DNA of 62,394 bases from JAEUMD01 sp050250815 (GCA_050250815.1 JBFWNY010000023.1:1-62394), one strand, 5' to 3'; positions 24,274 through 33,193 are shown, counted from the first letter of the stretch. Notes: generated by a model not told the origin, from the sequence alone. Numbers and translations: made by a program.

Positions 24274-25767
24274 TCAGGGTGCGGAGAACGCGATGACCGC
24301 CTCGACGGCGCGGCGCCATCGCGCCCAGGAGGCATCGCGCGTCGCGCTGTCGCATCTGGGCGCGAACCGCTTCTCCGCCTGCCAGGCCTGGGCAAATCCA
24401 TCCTCGTCCGGCAGCACGCCGGCCCGGTGCCCGGCGATCCAGGCCGCGCCCAGCGCGGTCGTCTCCAGGTTCGCCGGCCTTTCGACTGGCGCACCCACCG
24501 CGTCGGCGATCATCTGCAGCACAACGTCGTTGGCGACCATGCCGCCGTCCACCCGCAGCACGGTTTCGTCCAGGTTCGGCCAGTCGCTACGCATGGCCTC
24601 GATCAGGTCGCGTGTCTGGAAGGCGGTCGCCATCAGCACCGCACGGGCCAGCTCGCGCGGCCCCGTCGCGCGCGTCAGGCCGAAAGCGGCGCCGCGCGCC
24701 TCCGCTCGCCAAAAGGGGGCGCCCAGCCCGACGAAGGCCGGCACCACGACGACGTCCTGTCCGGGGTCGGCCGCCTCGGCCAGCGCCGCCATCTCCGCCG
24801 CCGACGCGATGAGACCAAGGCCGTCGCGCAGCCACTGCACTGCAGCACCGGCAACGAAGATGGAGCCTTCGAGCGCATAGGAGCGGCGGCCCCTGAGCTG
24901 ATACGCGATGGTGGTCAGTAGTCGGCTGTGCGAGGCAACGGGCTCGCTGCCCGTGTTGACCAGCGCAAAACAGCCCGTGCCGTAGGTCGCCTTCACCATG
25001 CCCGGGCGGAAGCAGGCCTGCCCCACCGTCGCCGCCTGCTGATCGCCAACCATGCCGCGGATGGGGATCGGCGTTCCGAACAGCTCCGGCGCCGTTTCCC
25101 CGAATGCAGCATCGCAATCCATGACGACCGGCAGAACGGAAGACGGCACGCGAAACGCTTCGAGCAGTCCGGCGTCCCATTCCCCGGTGCGGATGTCGAG
25201 CAGCGCCGTGCGCGCCGCGTTGGTGGCATCCGTCGCATGCACACGCCCTCCGGTCAGACGGTACAGAAGCCAGCTGTCGATTGTACCGAAGGCAAGGTGA
25301 CCCGCCGCGGCTGCCACCCGCGCACCCTCCACGTTGTCGAGCAGCCAGGCGATCTTGGTGGCGGAGAAATAGGGGTCGAGCAGCAGCCCGGTCTTGCGAG
25401 AAAGTTCCGCCTCCAATCCCGTCTCGCGCAGGGACTGGCAGGCAGGCGCTGTGCGACGGTCCTGCCAGACGATGGCGCGATGGATCGGACGGCCGGTCCG
25501 CCGGTCCCAAAGGACGGTGGTCTCGCGCTGATTGGTGATGCCGATCGCCGCGACGTGCCGGGAGCCGGCACTGGCGCGCTCAAGCGCCGCTCGCGCGGTG
25601 GCTAGAGTCGTTGCCCATATTTCCTCCGCGTCGTGCTCGACGCACCCCGAACAGGGATAGTGCTGACCGATCTCCTGCTGGGCGCTGCCGACGACCCTTA
25701 GACTCTCGGCGTATGCCAATGCACGCGAAGAGGTCGTGCCCTGGTCGATTGCCAAAATAATTGTCAT
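24274..25767 (-). CDS. glpK: glycerol kinase
   Basis: The product has 497 residues, the normal length. FGGY-family features are the N-terminal ATP site DQGTTSSRA, RETTVLWDRRTGRPIH, WLLYRLTGG, the hinge GMVGDQQAATVGQACF and the C-terminal ATP loop LRVDGGMVANDVVLQ. It converts glycerol to glycerol 3-phosphate. No glycerol transporter or glpD is adjacent. The gene is convergent with cmk, 15 bp apart, and divergent from a LysR regulator. Confidence 0.95.
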   Translation of the reverse strand: MTIILAIDQGTTSSRALAYAESLRVVGSAQQEIGQHYPCSGCVEHDAEEIWATTLATARAALERASAGSRHVAAIGITNQRETTVLWDRRTGRPIHRAIVWQDRRTAPACQSLRETGLEAELSRKTGLLLDPYFSATKIAWLLDNVEGARVAAAAGHLAFGTIDSWLLYRLTGGRVHATDATNAARTALLDIRTGEWDAGLLEAFRVPSSVLPVVMDCDAAFGETAPELFGTPIPIRGMVGDQQAATVGQACFRPGMVKATYGTGCFALVNTGSEPVASHSRLLTTIAYQLRGRRSYALEGSIFVAGAAVQWLRDGLGLIASAAEMAALAEAADPGQDVVVVPAFVGLGAPFWRAEARGAAFGLTRATGPRELARAVLMATAFQTRDLIEAMRSDWPNLDETVLRVDGGMVANDVVLQMIADAVGAPVERPANLETTALGAAWIAGHRAGVLPDEDGFAQAWQAEKRFAPRCDSATRDASWARWRRAVEAVIAFSAP

Positions 25768-25835
25768 TGCATTCGCTCGCCTTCAGCTCCGCGAGGCGAA
25801 AGCACTCTGCGGAACGCGTCAAGCACTCTCTTTGC

Positions 25836-25864
25836 TTGACAGACTGTCGCAGCTCTACCAATGT
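25836..25864 (+). promoter_or_regulatory. possible sigma-70 promoter of the candidate small RNA
   Basis: A perfect TTGACA (25836-25841) is followed, at a 17-base spacing, by CAATGT (25859-25864), which matches the -10 consensus only weakly. It precedes the plus-strand terminator at 25932-25971 by about 70 bp. It is proposed because the terminator needs a plus-strand start that no gene supplies. Confidence 0.4.
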
Positions 25865-25865
25865 G

Positions 25866-25971
25866 CGCGCACGCCGACGATGGGCCTTGCCGGCGAAAAA
25901 AAATAACGACGGTCCCGAGTCTAGGGAGACACGCAAGGGGCGATGCCGACGGCATCGCCCCTGCGCTTTTT
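25866..25971 (+). ncRNA. candidate small RNA between glpK and a LysR gene
   Basis: This plus-strand interval starts after the TTGACA element and ends in a strong terminator: stem 25936-25947 with 25951-25962 (12 perfect bp, loop GAC), then GCGC and T5 at 25967-25971. The upstream gene glpK is on the opposite strand, so this terminator cannot belong to it. It could also be an attenuator in the leader of the LysR gene that starts at 26206. The rest of the 438-bp gap 25768-26205 has no supported gene. Confidence 0.5.
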
Positions 25972-26205
25972 GGGGACCCTTCATCCGCAGCGAATCGCAC
26001 TCCGCGGACGCCCAACAATCCAGCAGCAATTGCACCTAATCGTAGAAGCGATGCAGGTTCAGTCGTACTCTATTAGATCATAGACTGGCGATATAAGTAT
26101 TATGTCGCTCTGAGCGCCGGAACGATAAGCTGGCACCTGCGAAGCCGCGAACGAAACAAGCGGTGCGCGGGGAGCCACCCCATACGGCAGGACTACGGGG
26201 ATCGC

Positions 26206-27132
26206 ATGGACGCCATGAACGACGACGCTGCTGGCCGGCTGGACCTCAATCTGTTGGCCATCTTCGACGCGATCATGGGCGAGAGAAGCCTGACCAAGGC
26301 GGGGCAGCGGCTTGGCATCACGCAATCGGCTGTCTCGCACGCCCTCGGCCGCCTTCGCGACCTGACAGGAGACCCCCTGTTTGAGCGGACCGGCCGCGGC
26401 GTGCGGCCCACGCCCGCGGCACTCGCCATGAGCGACAATGTGCGCCGCGCCCTCGATCTGCTGCGCCAGACGCTGCGCTCGCCCAAGGGCACCTTCTGCC
26501 CACTCAGCGACGCACGAATTTTCGTCCTCGACGTGCCGGCCGGCATCGACGCGGTGCTGCTGCCGGTTCTGAATCGGATCATGCGAGAGGGGGGCGGTAT
26601 CCGCTTTCGCATCCGCCAGGGACGGGCGTCGGGCCTGCTGTCCGAGTTGCGGTGCGGGGAAAGCTGGCTTGCCCTCGACCACGAGCAGACATCAACCCCC
26701 GGCTTCACGTCCGAACTGGTCATGGAGGACCGATACGTCACGATCGCGCGACGCGGTCACCCCGCCCTGTCGAACGGATTGACGCGCGACATTTTCGGGT
26801 CGCTCAGTCATGTCGCGGTGACATGGTGCAGCGCGCAGGGGCCGACCCCGCTGTCGCGACGGCTCGAGGAGTTGGGCATCCGTCGCGAGCTGAAGTTCGC
26901 AGTGCCAAATATCTATTCTTTGCCGCAACTGATCGAGAAGAGCGACCTGGTCGGCGCGCTGCCGTCGCGCTTGGCAGTGCGTGCGTGCGAGCGATACGAC
27001 GTGGAGTTGCACCAGATGGACTTCGGCGTACCGCCCCTCGGCGTCTACATGGTCTGGCACGAGAGCTTCGAAGCCGACCCCGGACACCTCTGGCTGCGCA
27101 ATCTGGTACGTGAGGTGATCCAGGCCGTCTGA
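26206..27132 (+). CDS. LysR-type transcriptional regulator
   Basis: The product has 308 residues. The N-terminal winged helix-turn-helix includes LNLLAIFDAIMGERSLTKAG and GITQSAVSHALGRLRDLTGD, continuing into the linker helix DNVRRALDLLRQTLR. The effector-binding domain (about 95-300) is of the NodD/PcpR-like type, with FVLDVPAGIDAVLLP and a C-terminal MVWHESFEADPGHLWLRNLV. No operon is divergent in the usual LysR way except glpK and the candidate small RNA, so the target is unknown. Confidence 0.93.
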   Translation: MDAMNDDAAGRLDLNLLAIFDAIMGERSLTKAGQRLGITQSAVSHALGRLRDLTGDPLFERTGRGVRPTPAALAMSDNVRRALDLLRQTLRSPKGTFCPLSDARIFVLDVPAGIDAVLLPVLNRIMREGGGIRFRIRQGRASGLLSELRCGESWLALDHEQTSTPGFTSELVMEDRYVTIARRGHPALSNGLTRDIFGSLSHVAVTWCSAQGPTPLSRRLEELGIRRELKFAVPNIYSLPQLIEKSDLVGALPSRLAVRACERYDVELHQMDFGVPPLGVYMVWHESFEADPGHLWLRNLVREVIQAV

Positions 27133-27325
27133 TTCGCGGCACTTGGGCTGCCGGCCGAGGCTCGACAAAACGCCCGGCTTCCGCTATTACCCCGGCAACG
27201 AACAACTCCCCTCAGTCGGGATGCCCGCCAAGGGCCGCACGAGCCGCTCCCGCCCCGTACGCGCAAGCGCCTGGGGAGGCGACGTGGCTCCTCTGCTATG
27301 ATGAACAAGAACAAAGGCTTATCAA

Positions 27326-27985
27326 ATGAACATCATACAAGAGCTCGAGCAGGAGCAGATCAAGGCCATTACGGCCAAGCGCGGCGTTCCCGAATTCGGT
27401 CCGGGCGACACGCTCAAGGTGATGGTGAAGGTCGTCGAGGGTGCCAACACCCGTAACCAGGCCTACGAGGGCGTCTGCATCGCCCGTTCCGGCGCCGGGC
27501 TGAACGAGAGCTTCACGGTCCGCAAGATCTCCTACGGCGAGGGCGTGGAGCGCGTATTCCCGATCTACTCGCCGTTCGTCACAGCCATCGAGGTACTGCG
27601 GCGCGGAAAGGTGCGGCGCGCAAAGCTCTATTACCTCCGCGGCCGCCGCGGCAAGGCTGCCCGTATCGCCGAGCGGACGGACGCCCGCGCCCGTCGCCTC
27701 AACGCCGCCTGGAAGGGCTTCAAGAAGCCCAAGGGCGAGGCCGACGATCTTACGCAGATCAAGGGCATTGACGCCGATCTGGCGGCACGCCTCAAGCAGC
27801 TCAACTGCCTCAAGCTCGAGCAGGTCGCGAACTTCTCCGATGAGGACATCGCCAACCTGGACGACACGCTGCAGCTCGACGGCCGCATCGAAAAGGACGA
27901 CTGGCAGGGCCAAGCCCAGCGCCTGATCGCCGAAGCGGCGGCGGGCGAGGTTCCGGCCGAGGATGCCGAAGCGGCGAAGAGCTGA
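27326..27985 (+). CDS. rplS: 50S ribosomal protein L19 with C-terminal helix-hairpin-helix extension
   Basis: The product has 219 residues; ordinary L19 has about 115-130. Residues 1-120 are canonical L19 (FGPGDTLKVMVKVVEGANTR, GEGVERVFPIYSP, RAKLYYLRGRRGKAARI). From about residue 138 there is a second domain, DDLTQIKGIDADLAARLKQL with GRIEKDDWQGQAQRLIAEAA. It is the helix-hairpin-helix module seen at the end of L21 and NuoE in Hyphomicrobiales. rpsP, rimM and trmD, the common neighbours of rplS, are not next to it. L19 sits at the 30S-50S interface; the role of the extension is unknown. Confidence 0.95.
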   Translation: MNIIQELEQEQIKAITAKRGVPEFGPGDTLKVMVKVVEGANTRNQAYEGVCIARSGAGLNESFTVRKISYGEGVERVFPIYSPFVTAIEVLRRGKVRRAKLYYLRGRRGKAARIAERTDARARRLNAAWKGFKKPKGEADDLTQIKGIDADLAARLKQLNCLKLEQVANFSDEDIANLDDTLQLDGRIEKDDWQGQAQRLIAEAAAGEVPAEDAEAAKS

Positions 27986-28017
27986 TCGCCTCGAGGCGAG
28001 CATTCGACGAGAAACAG

Positions 28018-28047
28018 CGGCGGGCGAGGGCCCGCCGTTTTTCTTTT
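28018..28047 (+). terminator. rho-independent terminator of rplS
   Basis: CGGCGGG (28018-28024) pairs with CCCGCCG (28031-28037) and is followed by TTTTTCTTTT. It lies 33 bp after the rplS stop. Confidence 0.9.
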
Positions 28048-28061
28048 CTGGAATCGAATTG

Positions 28062-28097
28062 CGGGAAAACGAAACGGCGGGCCTTTCGACCCGCCGT
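28062..28097 (-). terminator. terminator of the OmpA-domain repeat protein gene
   Basis: ACGGCGGG (28074-28081) pairs with CCCGCCGT (28090-28097). On the minus strand the stem is followed by TTCGTTTTCCC. It faces the rplS terminator and lies about 48 bp after the stop of the minus-strand gene, so the two convergent genes each have their own terminator. Confidence 0.75.
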
Positions 28098-28144
28098 CCT
28101 GGTATCGCGTCGCGCTCACGCCGCCGGTACGGCGCAAGCCAGCA

Positions 28145-30895
28145 TCACTCCGTCACCGTGAACTCGATACGGCGGTTCTGTGCACGTCCCTCGGCCGTAT
28201 CATTGCTGGCGACCGGGTTCTCCGCACCGAAGCCCTGGGCATCGACGCGCGACTTCTTCACGCCCGCCTTGACCAGATAGTCGGCGACCGCACGGGCACG
28301 CAGCTCTGACAGGCGCTTGTTATAGGCGGCGCGACCCACCGAATCGGTATGGCCATCGACGCGGATGCGGCCCTTGGCACAGCCCTTGGCTACCTTGGCG
28401 AGACTATCCAGGGTGACGTTCGAGGCGCGGGCAATGCGCGCGCTGTTGGTCTCGAACAGGATCACGCCCTCGGACATCGCCTTGCGCAGGTTGCCCTCGC
28501 AGCTTACCGCCTCGGCCGAGCGTGGCGCGGCCGCGACCTTGGCACCACCCTTCGACGGCGTGGTGCCCCAACTCGCACGCTCGGCGAGCAAGGCCTTGAG
28601 CGCATCGGAGATCTGGCCCTGCGGTATCGCCGTCAACTGCGCTGCAGGGGTCGCGACCAGCGGGTGCACGATCGTCTCGCCCTTGGGCGCGGCGATCTTA
28701 CGGCCGGCATCGGGAGGCAGCGGCCACTTGGCGCCCGCCGCCAGCGGCGGACGGCCGCCACCTGTCGCTTTGGCCATCCCCCACGTCTCGCGCGCGGCGA
28801 TCAGATCGCCGGTCGACGAAACAGGCAGCGCAGGAAGACCGGCAACCATCCGGCCTTCGCCGGTAGGCTTTGCCGGCGCACCGCCCGAGGAAGGCGCAGC
28901 ACCCCAGCTCGCCCGCTCGGCGAGCAGCTTCTTGAGCGCGTCGGCAATCTGGCCTTCGCCAAGCGCCGCCATCTTGGCAACCGGCGTGGCAACGAGAGGA
29001 TGGACGATCGTCTCGCCGGCCGGAGCCACGATCTTGCGACCGGCATCGGGAGGCAGCGGCCACTGGGCACCGGCCGCCATCGGCGGACGGCCACCCGCGG
29101 TTGCCTTCGCCATTCCCCATGTCTCACGCGCGGCGATCAGATCGCCGGTCGACGAAACGGGCAGCGCAGGGCGGCCCGCAACCATCAGGCTGGCACCCCC
29201 GCCGGCTGGCGCTCTTGGTTCGTCCGCCCGCTTGGTCGGCGCCTTGAGCCAACCTTCACGCTCGGCAAGAAGCGCCTTCAGGGCGTTGGCAATCTGCCCC
29301 TCCGGTATCGGCGCCACCTGGGCAACGGGCGTCGCCTCGAGCGGCCTGATGATGGGATCGCCTGGCGGACCTTCGGTGCGTCGCGACGTCTCCTTGGGCA
29401 ACGGTGAAACCGCACCCTTGGCAAGCGGCGCCGCAATCACGCGCGGCTTGGGTCCATCGCCCCACGCCTCGCGCGCGGCGACGAGTTCCGCCGTCGAGCT
29501 TGTCGGCAGGTACGGGTAACCGATCGTGCGAGATGGCTCCAACCCCCAGCTCGAGCGCTCCGCAAGCAGAGCCTTTAACGCATCGGAGATCTTGGCCTCG
29601 GGAACAGCCGTCAACTGCGCAACGGGCGTCGAAACCAGCTCATGCACAATCGTTTCGCCTTTCGGCACGACGATCTTGCGCCCTGCGTCTGCCGGGAGCG
29701 GCCACTGCGCGCCCTTGGCGAGCGTCGGCCTTGCTACCGCGACGGCCTTACCCGCTCCCCACGTCTCGCGCGCTGCGATAAGATCGCCCGTGGACGACGT
29801 CGGCAGCCCCGGGAGACCGGCAACTACGATCGCACCGGCGGACGTCGCATCACCCGACGACGGCGCCGTGCCCCAGCCTGCGCGCTGCGCGAGCAGAGCC
29901 TTGAGCCCATCGACAATCTGTCCCTCGGGAATTGCTGCCAGCTGGGCAGCAGGCGTGGCCACGAGCGGATGCACAATCGTCTCGCCCGCAGGCGCCACGA
30001 TCTTGCGGCCTGCATCGGCCGGGAGCGGATACTGCGCTCCAGCTGCCAAGTGAGGCTTGGCGGCGGCAACGGACTTGCCCGCGCCCCACGTCTCGCGCGC
30101 CGCGATAAGATCGCCCGTGGACGATGTCGGCAGCGCCGGAAGACCAGCAACAACAATCGCACCGGCGGAAGTCGCATCGCCCGATGACGGCGCGGTGCCC
30201 CAGCCCGCGCGCTGCGCGAGCAGGGCCTTGAGCCCATCGACAATCTGTCCCTCGGGAATTGCTGCCAGCTGGGCAGCAGGAGTAGCAACCAGCGGATGCA
30301 CAATCGTCTCGCCCGCAGGCGCCACGATTTTGCGGCCCGCATCGGCTGGCAGCGGAACCACCGCACCCTTGGCGAGTGGAGCCTCGACCGTGCGAGCGGC
30401 AGGGCCGGCACCCCAGGCTTCACGCGCCTTGATGAGATCGGCCGTCGACGCAGTCGGCAATAGGGCAAACCCGCTGCCCATTGTGGCTGGCCCTGATGGA
30501 ACGGCCTCCCCACCCTTGGCCGCGGTCTTGATGCCTTCCTTCTTGGCGCGGCCCAGGGAGACCTGTTCTTCCAGGCACTGTGAAAGCAACCGGTAGCTGC
30601 GGTCGTAGGGACCCTTCAGCTGGCCGATGCAGGCATCGCGAAACTCGGAGGGCACGACATCCCAGCCGCCGGACAGCGTACGTTGTGCTTCCGCCTCCAG
30701 AATGCGGCACTGGCCGCCTGCGCTATCGGAAGCGCAAATGTCAGAGATGCTCCACGACGGCAGCCCCATGCCTGCCGCAACATTCGGTGCTTTCGATGTT
30801 CCCGGCAGCCCCCCGGTCACCGCATAGGACGTACCGATCGCAGCGAAAAGCGCTGCAATGATCGTCCCGACCGTTCGAGCGGAAGTCTCGCCCAT
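28145..30895 (-). CDS. large OmpA-family protein with six ~110-residue repeats
   Basis: The product has 916 residues. The start at 30895 has GGGAGG seven bases upstream. An N-terminal hydrophobic segment (TIIAALFAAIGTSYAVTGG) suggests export. Residues 45-115 hold a Cys-containing region (SDICASDSAGGQCRILEAEA). Six repeats begin near residues 146, 255, 364, 463, 578 and 690, each with LPTSSTGDLIAARETWG, DAGRKIVAPAGETIVHPLV and LKALLAERASWG or close variants. Residues 797-916 are an OmpA C-terminal peptidoglycan-binding domain (ILFETNSARI, DGHTDSVGRAAYNKRLSELR, NRRIEF). It is probably a periplasmic or envelope protein anchored to the cell wall. The repeat family is not one I recognise. Confidence 0.85.
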   Translation of the reverse strand: MGETSARTVGTIIAALFAAIGTSYAVTGGLPGTSKAPNVAAGMGLPSWSISDICASDSAGGQCRILEAEAQRTLSGGWDVVPSEFRDACIGQLKGPYDRSYRLLSQCLEEQVSLGRAKKEGIKTAAKGGEAVPSGPATMGSGFALLPTASTADLIKAREAWGAGPAARTVEAPLAKGAVVPLPADAGRKIVAPAGETIVHPLVATPAAQLAAIPEGQIVDGLKALLAQRAGWGTAPSSGDATSAGAIVVAGLPALPTSSTGDLIAARETWGAGKSVAAAKPHLAAGAQYPLPADAGRKIVAPAGETIVHPLVATPAAQLAAIPEGQIVDGLKALLAQRAGWGTAPSSGDATSAGAIVVAGLPGLPTSSTGDLIAARETWGAGKAVAVARPTLAKGAQWPLPADAGRKIVVPKGETIVHELVSTPVAQLTAVPEAKISDALKALLAERSSWGLEPSRTIGYPYLPTSSTAELVAAREAWGDGPKPRVIAAPLAKGAVSPLPKETSRRTEGPPGDPIIRPLEATPVAQVAPIPEGQIANALKALLAEREGWLKAPTKRADEPRAPAGGGASLMVAGRPALPVSSTGDLIAARETWGMAKATAGGRPPMAAGAQWPLPPDAGRKIVAPAGETIVHPLVATPVAKMAALGEGQIADALKKLLAERASWGAAPSSGGAPAKPTGEGRMVAGLPALPVSSTGDLIAARETWGMAKATGGGRPPLAAGAKWPLPPDAGRKIAAPKGETIVHPLVATPAAQLTAIPQGQISDALKALLAERASWGTTPSKGGAKVAAAPRSAEAVSCEGNLRKAMSEGVILFETNSARIARASNVTLDSLAKVAKGCAKGRIRVDGHTDSVGRAAYNKRLSELRARAVADYLVKAGVKKSRVDAQGFGAENPVASNDTAEGRAQNRRIEFTVTE
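28523..30460 (-). repeat. six in-frame ~300-345-bp repeats
   Basis: Repeat units start near 30460, 30133, 29806, 29509, 29164 and 28828 (minus strand), giving periods of 327, 327, 297, 345 and 336 bp. The first two are almost identical at the DNA level, with stretches of over 50 identical bases. The fifth and sixth resemble each other more than the rest, and the fourth is the most diverged. This points to repeated duplication, with the 30460 and 30133 units the most recent. Confidence 0.85.
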
Positions 30896-31012
30896 CCTTC
30901 GTCCTCCCAATTTTCGACGCTCGCTTTCGGACTTTCTGTCCAGTCCGTTTGCGATTGACCTGTTTTGCACTAGATTTCGCATGAAAGGAACAACAACAGA
31001 GATGCACACGCC

Positions 31013-31855
31013 ATGATGTCGGACCTCGGTCACGCGCTCGACCTGCCCCGTGATACAGCGATCAAGCTGCACGGTCCGGAGGCTTTCGCTGGGATGCGCA
31101 AGGCCGGTCGGCTTGCTGCCGAGGCGCTCGACATGCTGGTGCCCTACGTGGTGCCCGGTGCCACAACCGAAGAGCTAGACGAACTGGTGTTCGCCTTCGC
31201 GCTCGACCACGGCGCCGTCCCCGCACCGCTCAACTACCGCGGCTTTCCCCGCTCGATCTGCACGTCCGTAAATCACGTCGTCTGTCACGGCATCCCGGGT
31301 CCGAAGCCGTTGCGTGAAGGGGATATCGTCAACATCGATGTGACGCTGATCGTGGACGGTTGGCACGGCGACACCAGCCGCATGTACCCCGTGGGTCCGA
31401 TCTCACGTCGCGCGGAGCGGCTGATCGAAGTCACCTACAATGCCCTGATGATCGGCATCGACGCGATTTTCCCCGGCAACACCACCGGCCACATCGGGGC
31501 TGCGATCCAGCGTTACGCCGAAAATGAGAGGTGCAGCGTGGTGCGCGACTTCTGCGGTCATGGCCTTGGCCGCGTCTTCCACGACCGGCCCAACATCCTT
31601 CATTATGGGGAGGCCGGAGAAGGTGTTTTGCTGAAGCCGGGAATGCTTTTCACCGTCGAGCCGATGATCAATCTGGGACGGCCGCACGTGAAGGTGCTGC
31701 CCGATGGTTGGACGGCGGTCACCCGCGACCGCGAGCTGTCCGCCCAGTTCGAGCACACCATCGGCGTCACCTCCGACGGGTGCGAGATCTTCACGCTGTC
31801 GCCGCACGGGTTGCATCAGCCGCCCTACGACCCCAAACGGCCCGGTTCGGCATGA
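31013..31855 (+). CDS. map: methionine aminopeptidase, type I
   Basis: The product has 280 residues. It removes the initiator Met from nascent proteins. The metal ligands are all visible: Asp pair in VNIDVTLIVDGWHGDTSRMY, His in CGHGLGRVFHD, Glu in FTVEPMIN and Glu/His in QFEHTIGVT. The substrate His is in NHVVCHGIP. It is divergent from the OmpA-repeat gene and 28 bp upstream of radC, so map and radC may share a transcript. Confidence 0.97.
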   Translation: MMSDLGHALDLPRDTAIKLHGPEAFAGMRKAGRLAAEALDMLVPYVVPGATTEELDELVFAFALDHGAVPAPLNYRGFPRSICTSVNHVVCHGIPGPKPLREGDIVNIDVTLIVDGWHGDTSRMYPVGPISRRAERLIEVTYNALMIGIDAIFPGNTTGHIGAAIQRYAENERCSVVRDFCGHGLGRVFHDRPNILHYGEAGEGVLLKPGMLFTVEPMINLGRPHVKVLPDGWTAVTRDRELSAQFEHTIGVTSDGCEIFTLSPHGLHQPPYDPKRPGSA

Positions 31856-31883
31856 CGATCACAACGTCAGAGGGGGCAGACGC

Positions 31884-32723
31884 ATGGGCGGGGGTGACGG
31901 CGAACGGACGGGACGCCGCCCGGTCGGGTTGTTCGACGCACCGACGCGCGTGACACCGGCGGGCAATGCCCACCCGCCACATGCCACCGCTCCCAATCCC
32001 GAAGACGCAGCCTCAAACCCGTCTGAGCCACCGGACCTCTTCGCTCCGCAGCGCCCGCTCAATTCCGGGCATCGCGAGCGGCTGCGCGCGAGGTTCGGAA
32101 AAGACGGCGGCGACTCGATGCCCGACTACGAGTTGCTCGAACTGCTTCTCTTCCGTGCCATTCCCCGGCGGGACACCAAGGATCTTGCAAAGCGGCTGCT
32201 GATGCGGTTCGGCTCGTTTGCCGAAGTCGTTCATGCGCCCCCCCATCGTCTCAAGGAGGTCAAGGGAGCCGGTGATGCCGTTATCGCCGAGCTCAAGATC
32301 GTGCGCGCGGCGGCGCTGCGCCTCATGCGCGGGGAGCTCATGAGGCAGCCCTCGCTATCATCGACCGCCGACGTGGTGGCTTATGTGCGCGCGGCGCAGG
32401 GCTTCTCCACCCGTGAGCAGTTCCGCATCCTGTTCCTCGACAAGAAGAACAAGCTCATCGCCGACGAGGTGCAGGGCGAGGGAACGGTCGATCACACTCC
32501 GGTTTACGTTCGCGAAGTCGTCAAGCGTGCGCTGGAGCTGTCGGCTACCGCCCTCATCCTGGTGCACAACCATCCCTCGGGCGACCCAACGCCGTCGCGT
32601 GCCGACATCGACATGACGCGGCATATCGCCGACGCCGCCAGACCGCTCAACATCTCGATCCACGACCACATCATCGTCGGCCGCGGCGAGCATGCGAGCT
32701 TCCGCGCGCTGCGATTGCTCTGA
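31884..32723 (+). CDS. radC: RadC / JAB-domain DNA repair-associated protein
   Basis: The product has 279 residues. An N-terminal disordered extension (about 60 residues) precedes a UPF0758 helix-hairpin-helix region (HRERLRARFGKDGGDSMPDY, HRLKEVKGAGDAVIAELK) and the metal-binding MPN+/JAB motif HNHPSGDPTPSRADID. A Glu (VQGEGTVDH) completes the site. The start at 31884 follows AGGGGG. The true biochemical role of RadC is uncertain; the repair name is historical. Confidence 0.93.
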   Translation: MGGGDGERTGRRPVGLFDAPTRVTPAGNAHPPHATAPNPEDAASNPSEPPDLFAPQRPLNSGHRERLRARFGKDGGDSMPDYELLELLLFRAIPRRDTKDLAKRLLMRFGSFAEVVHAPPHRLKEVKGAGDAVIAELKIVRAAALRLMRGELMRQPSLSSTADVVAYVRAAQGFSTREQFRILFLDKKNKLIADEVQGEGTVDHTPVYVREVVKRALELSATALILVHNHPSGDPTPSRADIDMTRHIADAARPLNISIHDHIIVGRGEHASFRALRLL

Positions 32724-32786
32724 CCGGACGTGGCGAGCAAAATCTCGATGCTGTCTTTCGCGCGACGTTTTGCTAGCCTTCCGCGC

Positions 32787-33185
32787 ATGGACCACGCGTT
32801 CCCACTGCTGGACTACGTGAGCCGGCATCGACTGCCGATCATCACCATCGGCGCCGGCGAGACGATATTCCTCAAGGGTGATGCGGCCGACCGCATGTTC
32901 GTGGTTCGCGCCGGCCACGTCGAAATCCTGATGTACGGCCGCGTGCTGGAGCGCATCGGACCTGGCGGCATCTTCGGTGAAATGGCGCTGATCGACGCTG
33001 ACACCCGCAGCGCCGCGGCCCTCACGCGCGAAACTTGCGAGGCCTACGCGATCGACAAATCGGCCTTCCTCACCCTGGTTCGCCAGGAGCCGCGCTTTGC
33101 GCTCGCCGTGCTCTCGATCATCGCGGAGCGAATGAAGCGCGCCGCATCGCTCGCGGCAACCGTGGCCAAGCCGAAGCGGCCCTGA
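32787..33185 (+). CDS. cyclic nucleotide-binding (CAP/CRP-like) domain protein
   Basis: The product has 132 residues containing a single cNMP-binding beta-roll (about 20-110). The phosphate-binding cassette reads FGEMALIDADTRSAA, and IFLKGDAADRMFVVRAGHVE is the roll entrance. There is no helix-turn-helix and no fused enzyme domain, so it is a stand-alone sensor or a regulatory subunit. Starts at 32730 (GTG) and 32748 are possible; I took MDHAFPLLDY by family resemblance. It ends 9 bp from the convergent Nudix gene. Confidence 0.85.
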   Translation: MDHAFPLLDYVSRHRLPIITIGAGETIFLKGDAADRMFVVRAGHVEILMYGRVLERIGPGGIFGEMALIDADTRSAAALTRETCEAYAIDKSAFLTLVRQEPRFALAVLSIIAERMKRAASLAATVAKPKRP

Positions 33186-33193
33186 ACCCTGCT

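Noticed and set aside
28523..30460. Reading the six repeats as an assembly duplication
   Set aside because: Only the first two units are nearly identical; the others differ in length and sequence and stay in frame, so a real, older array is more likely.
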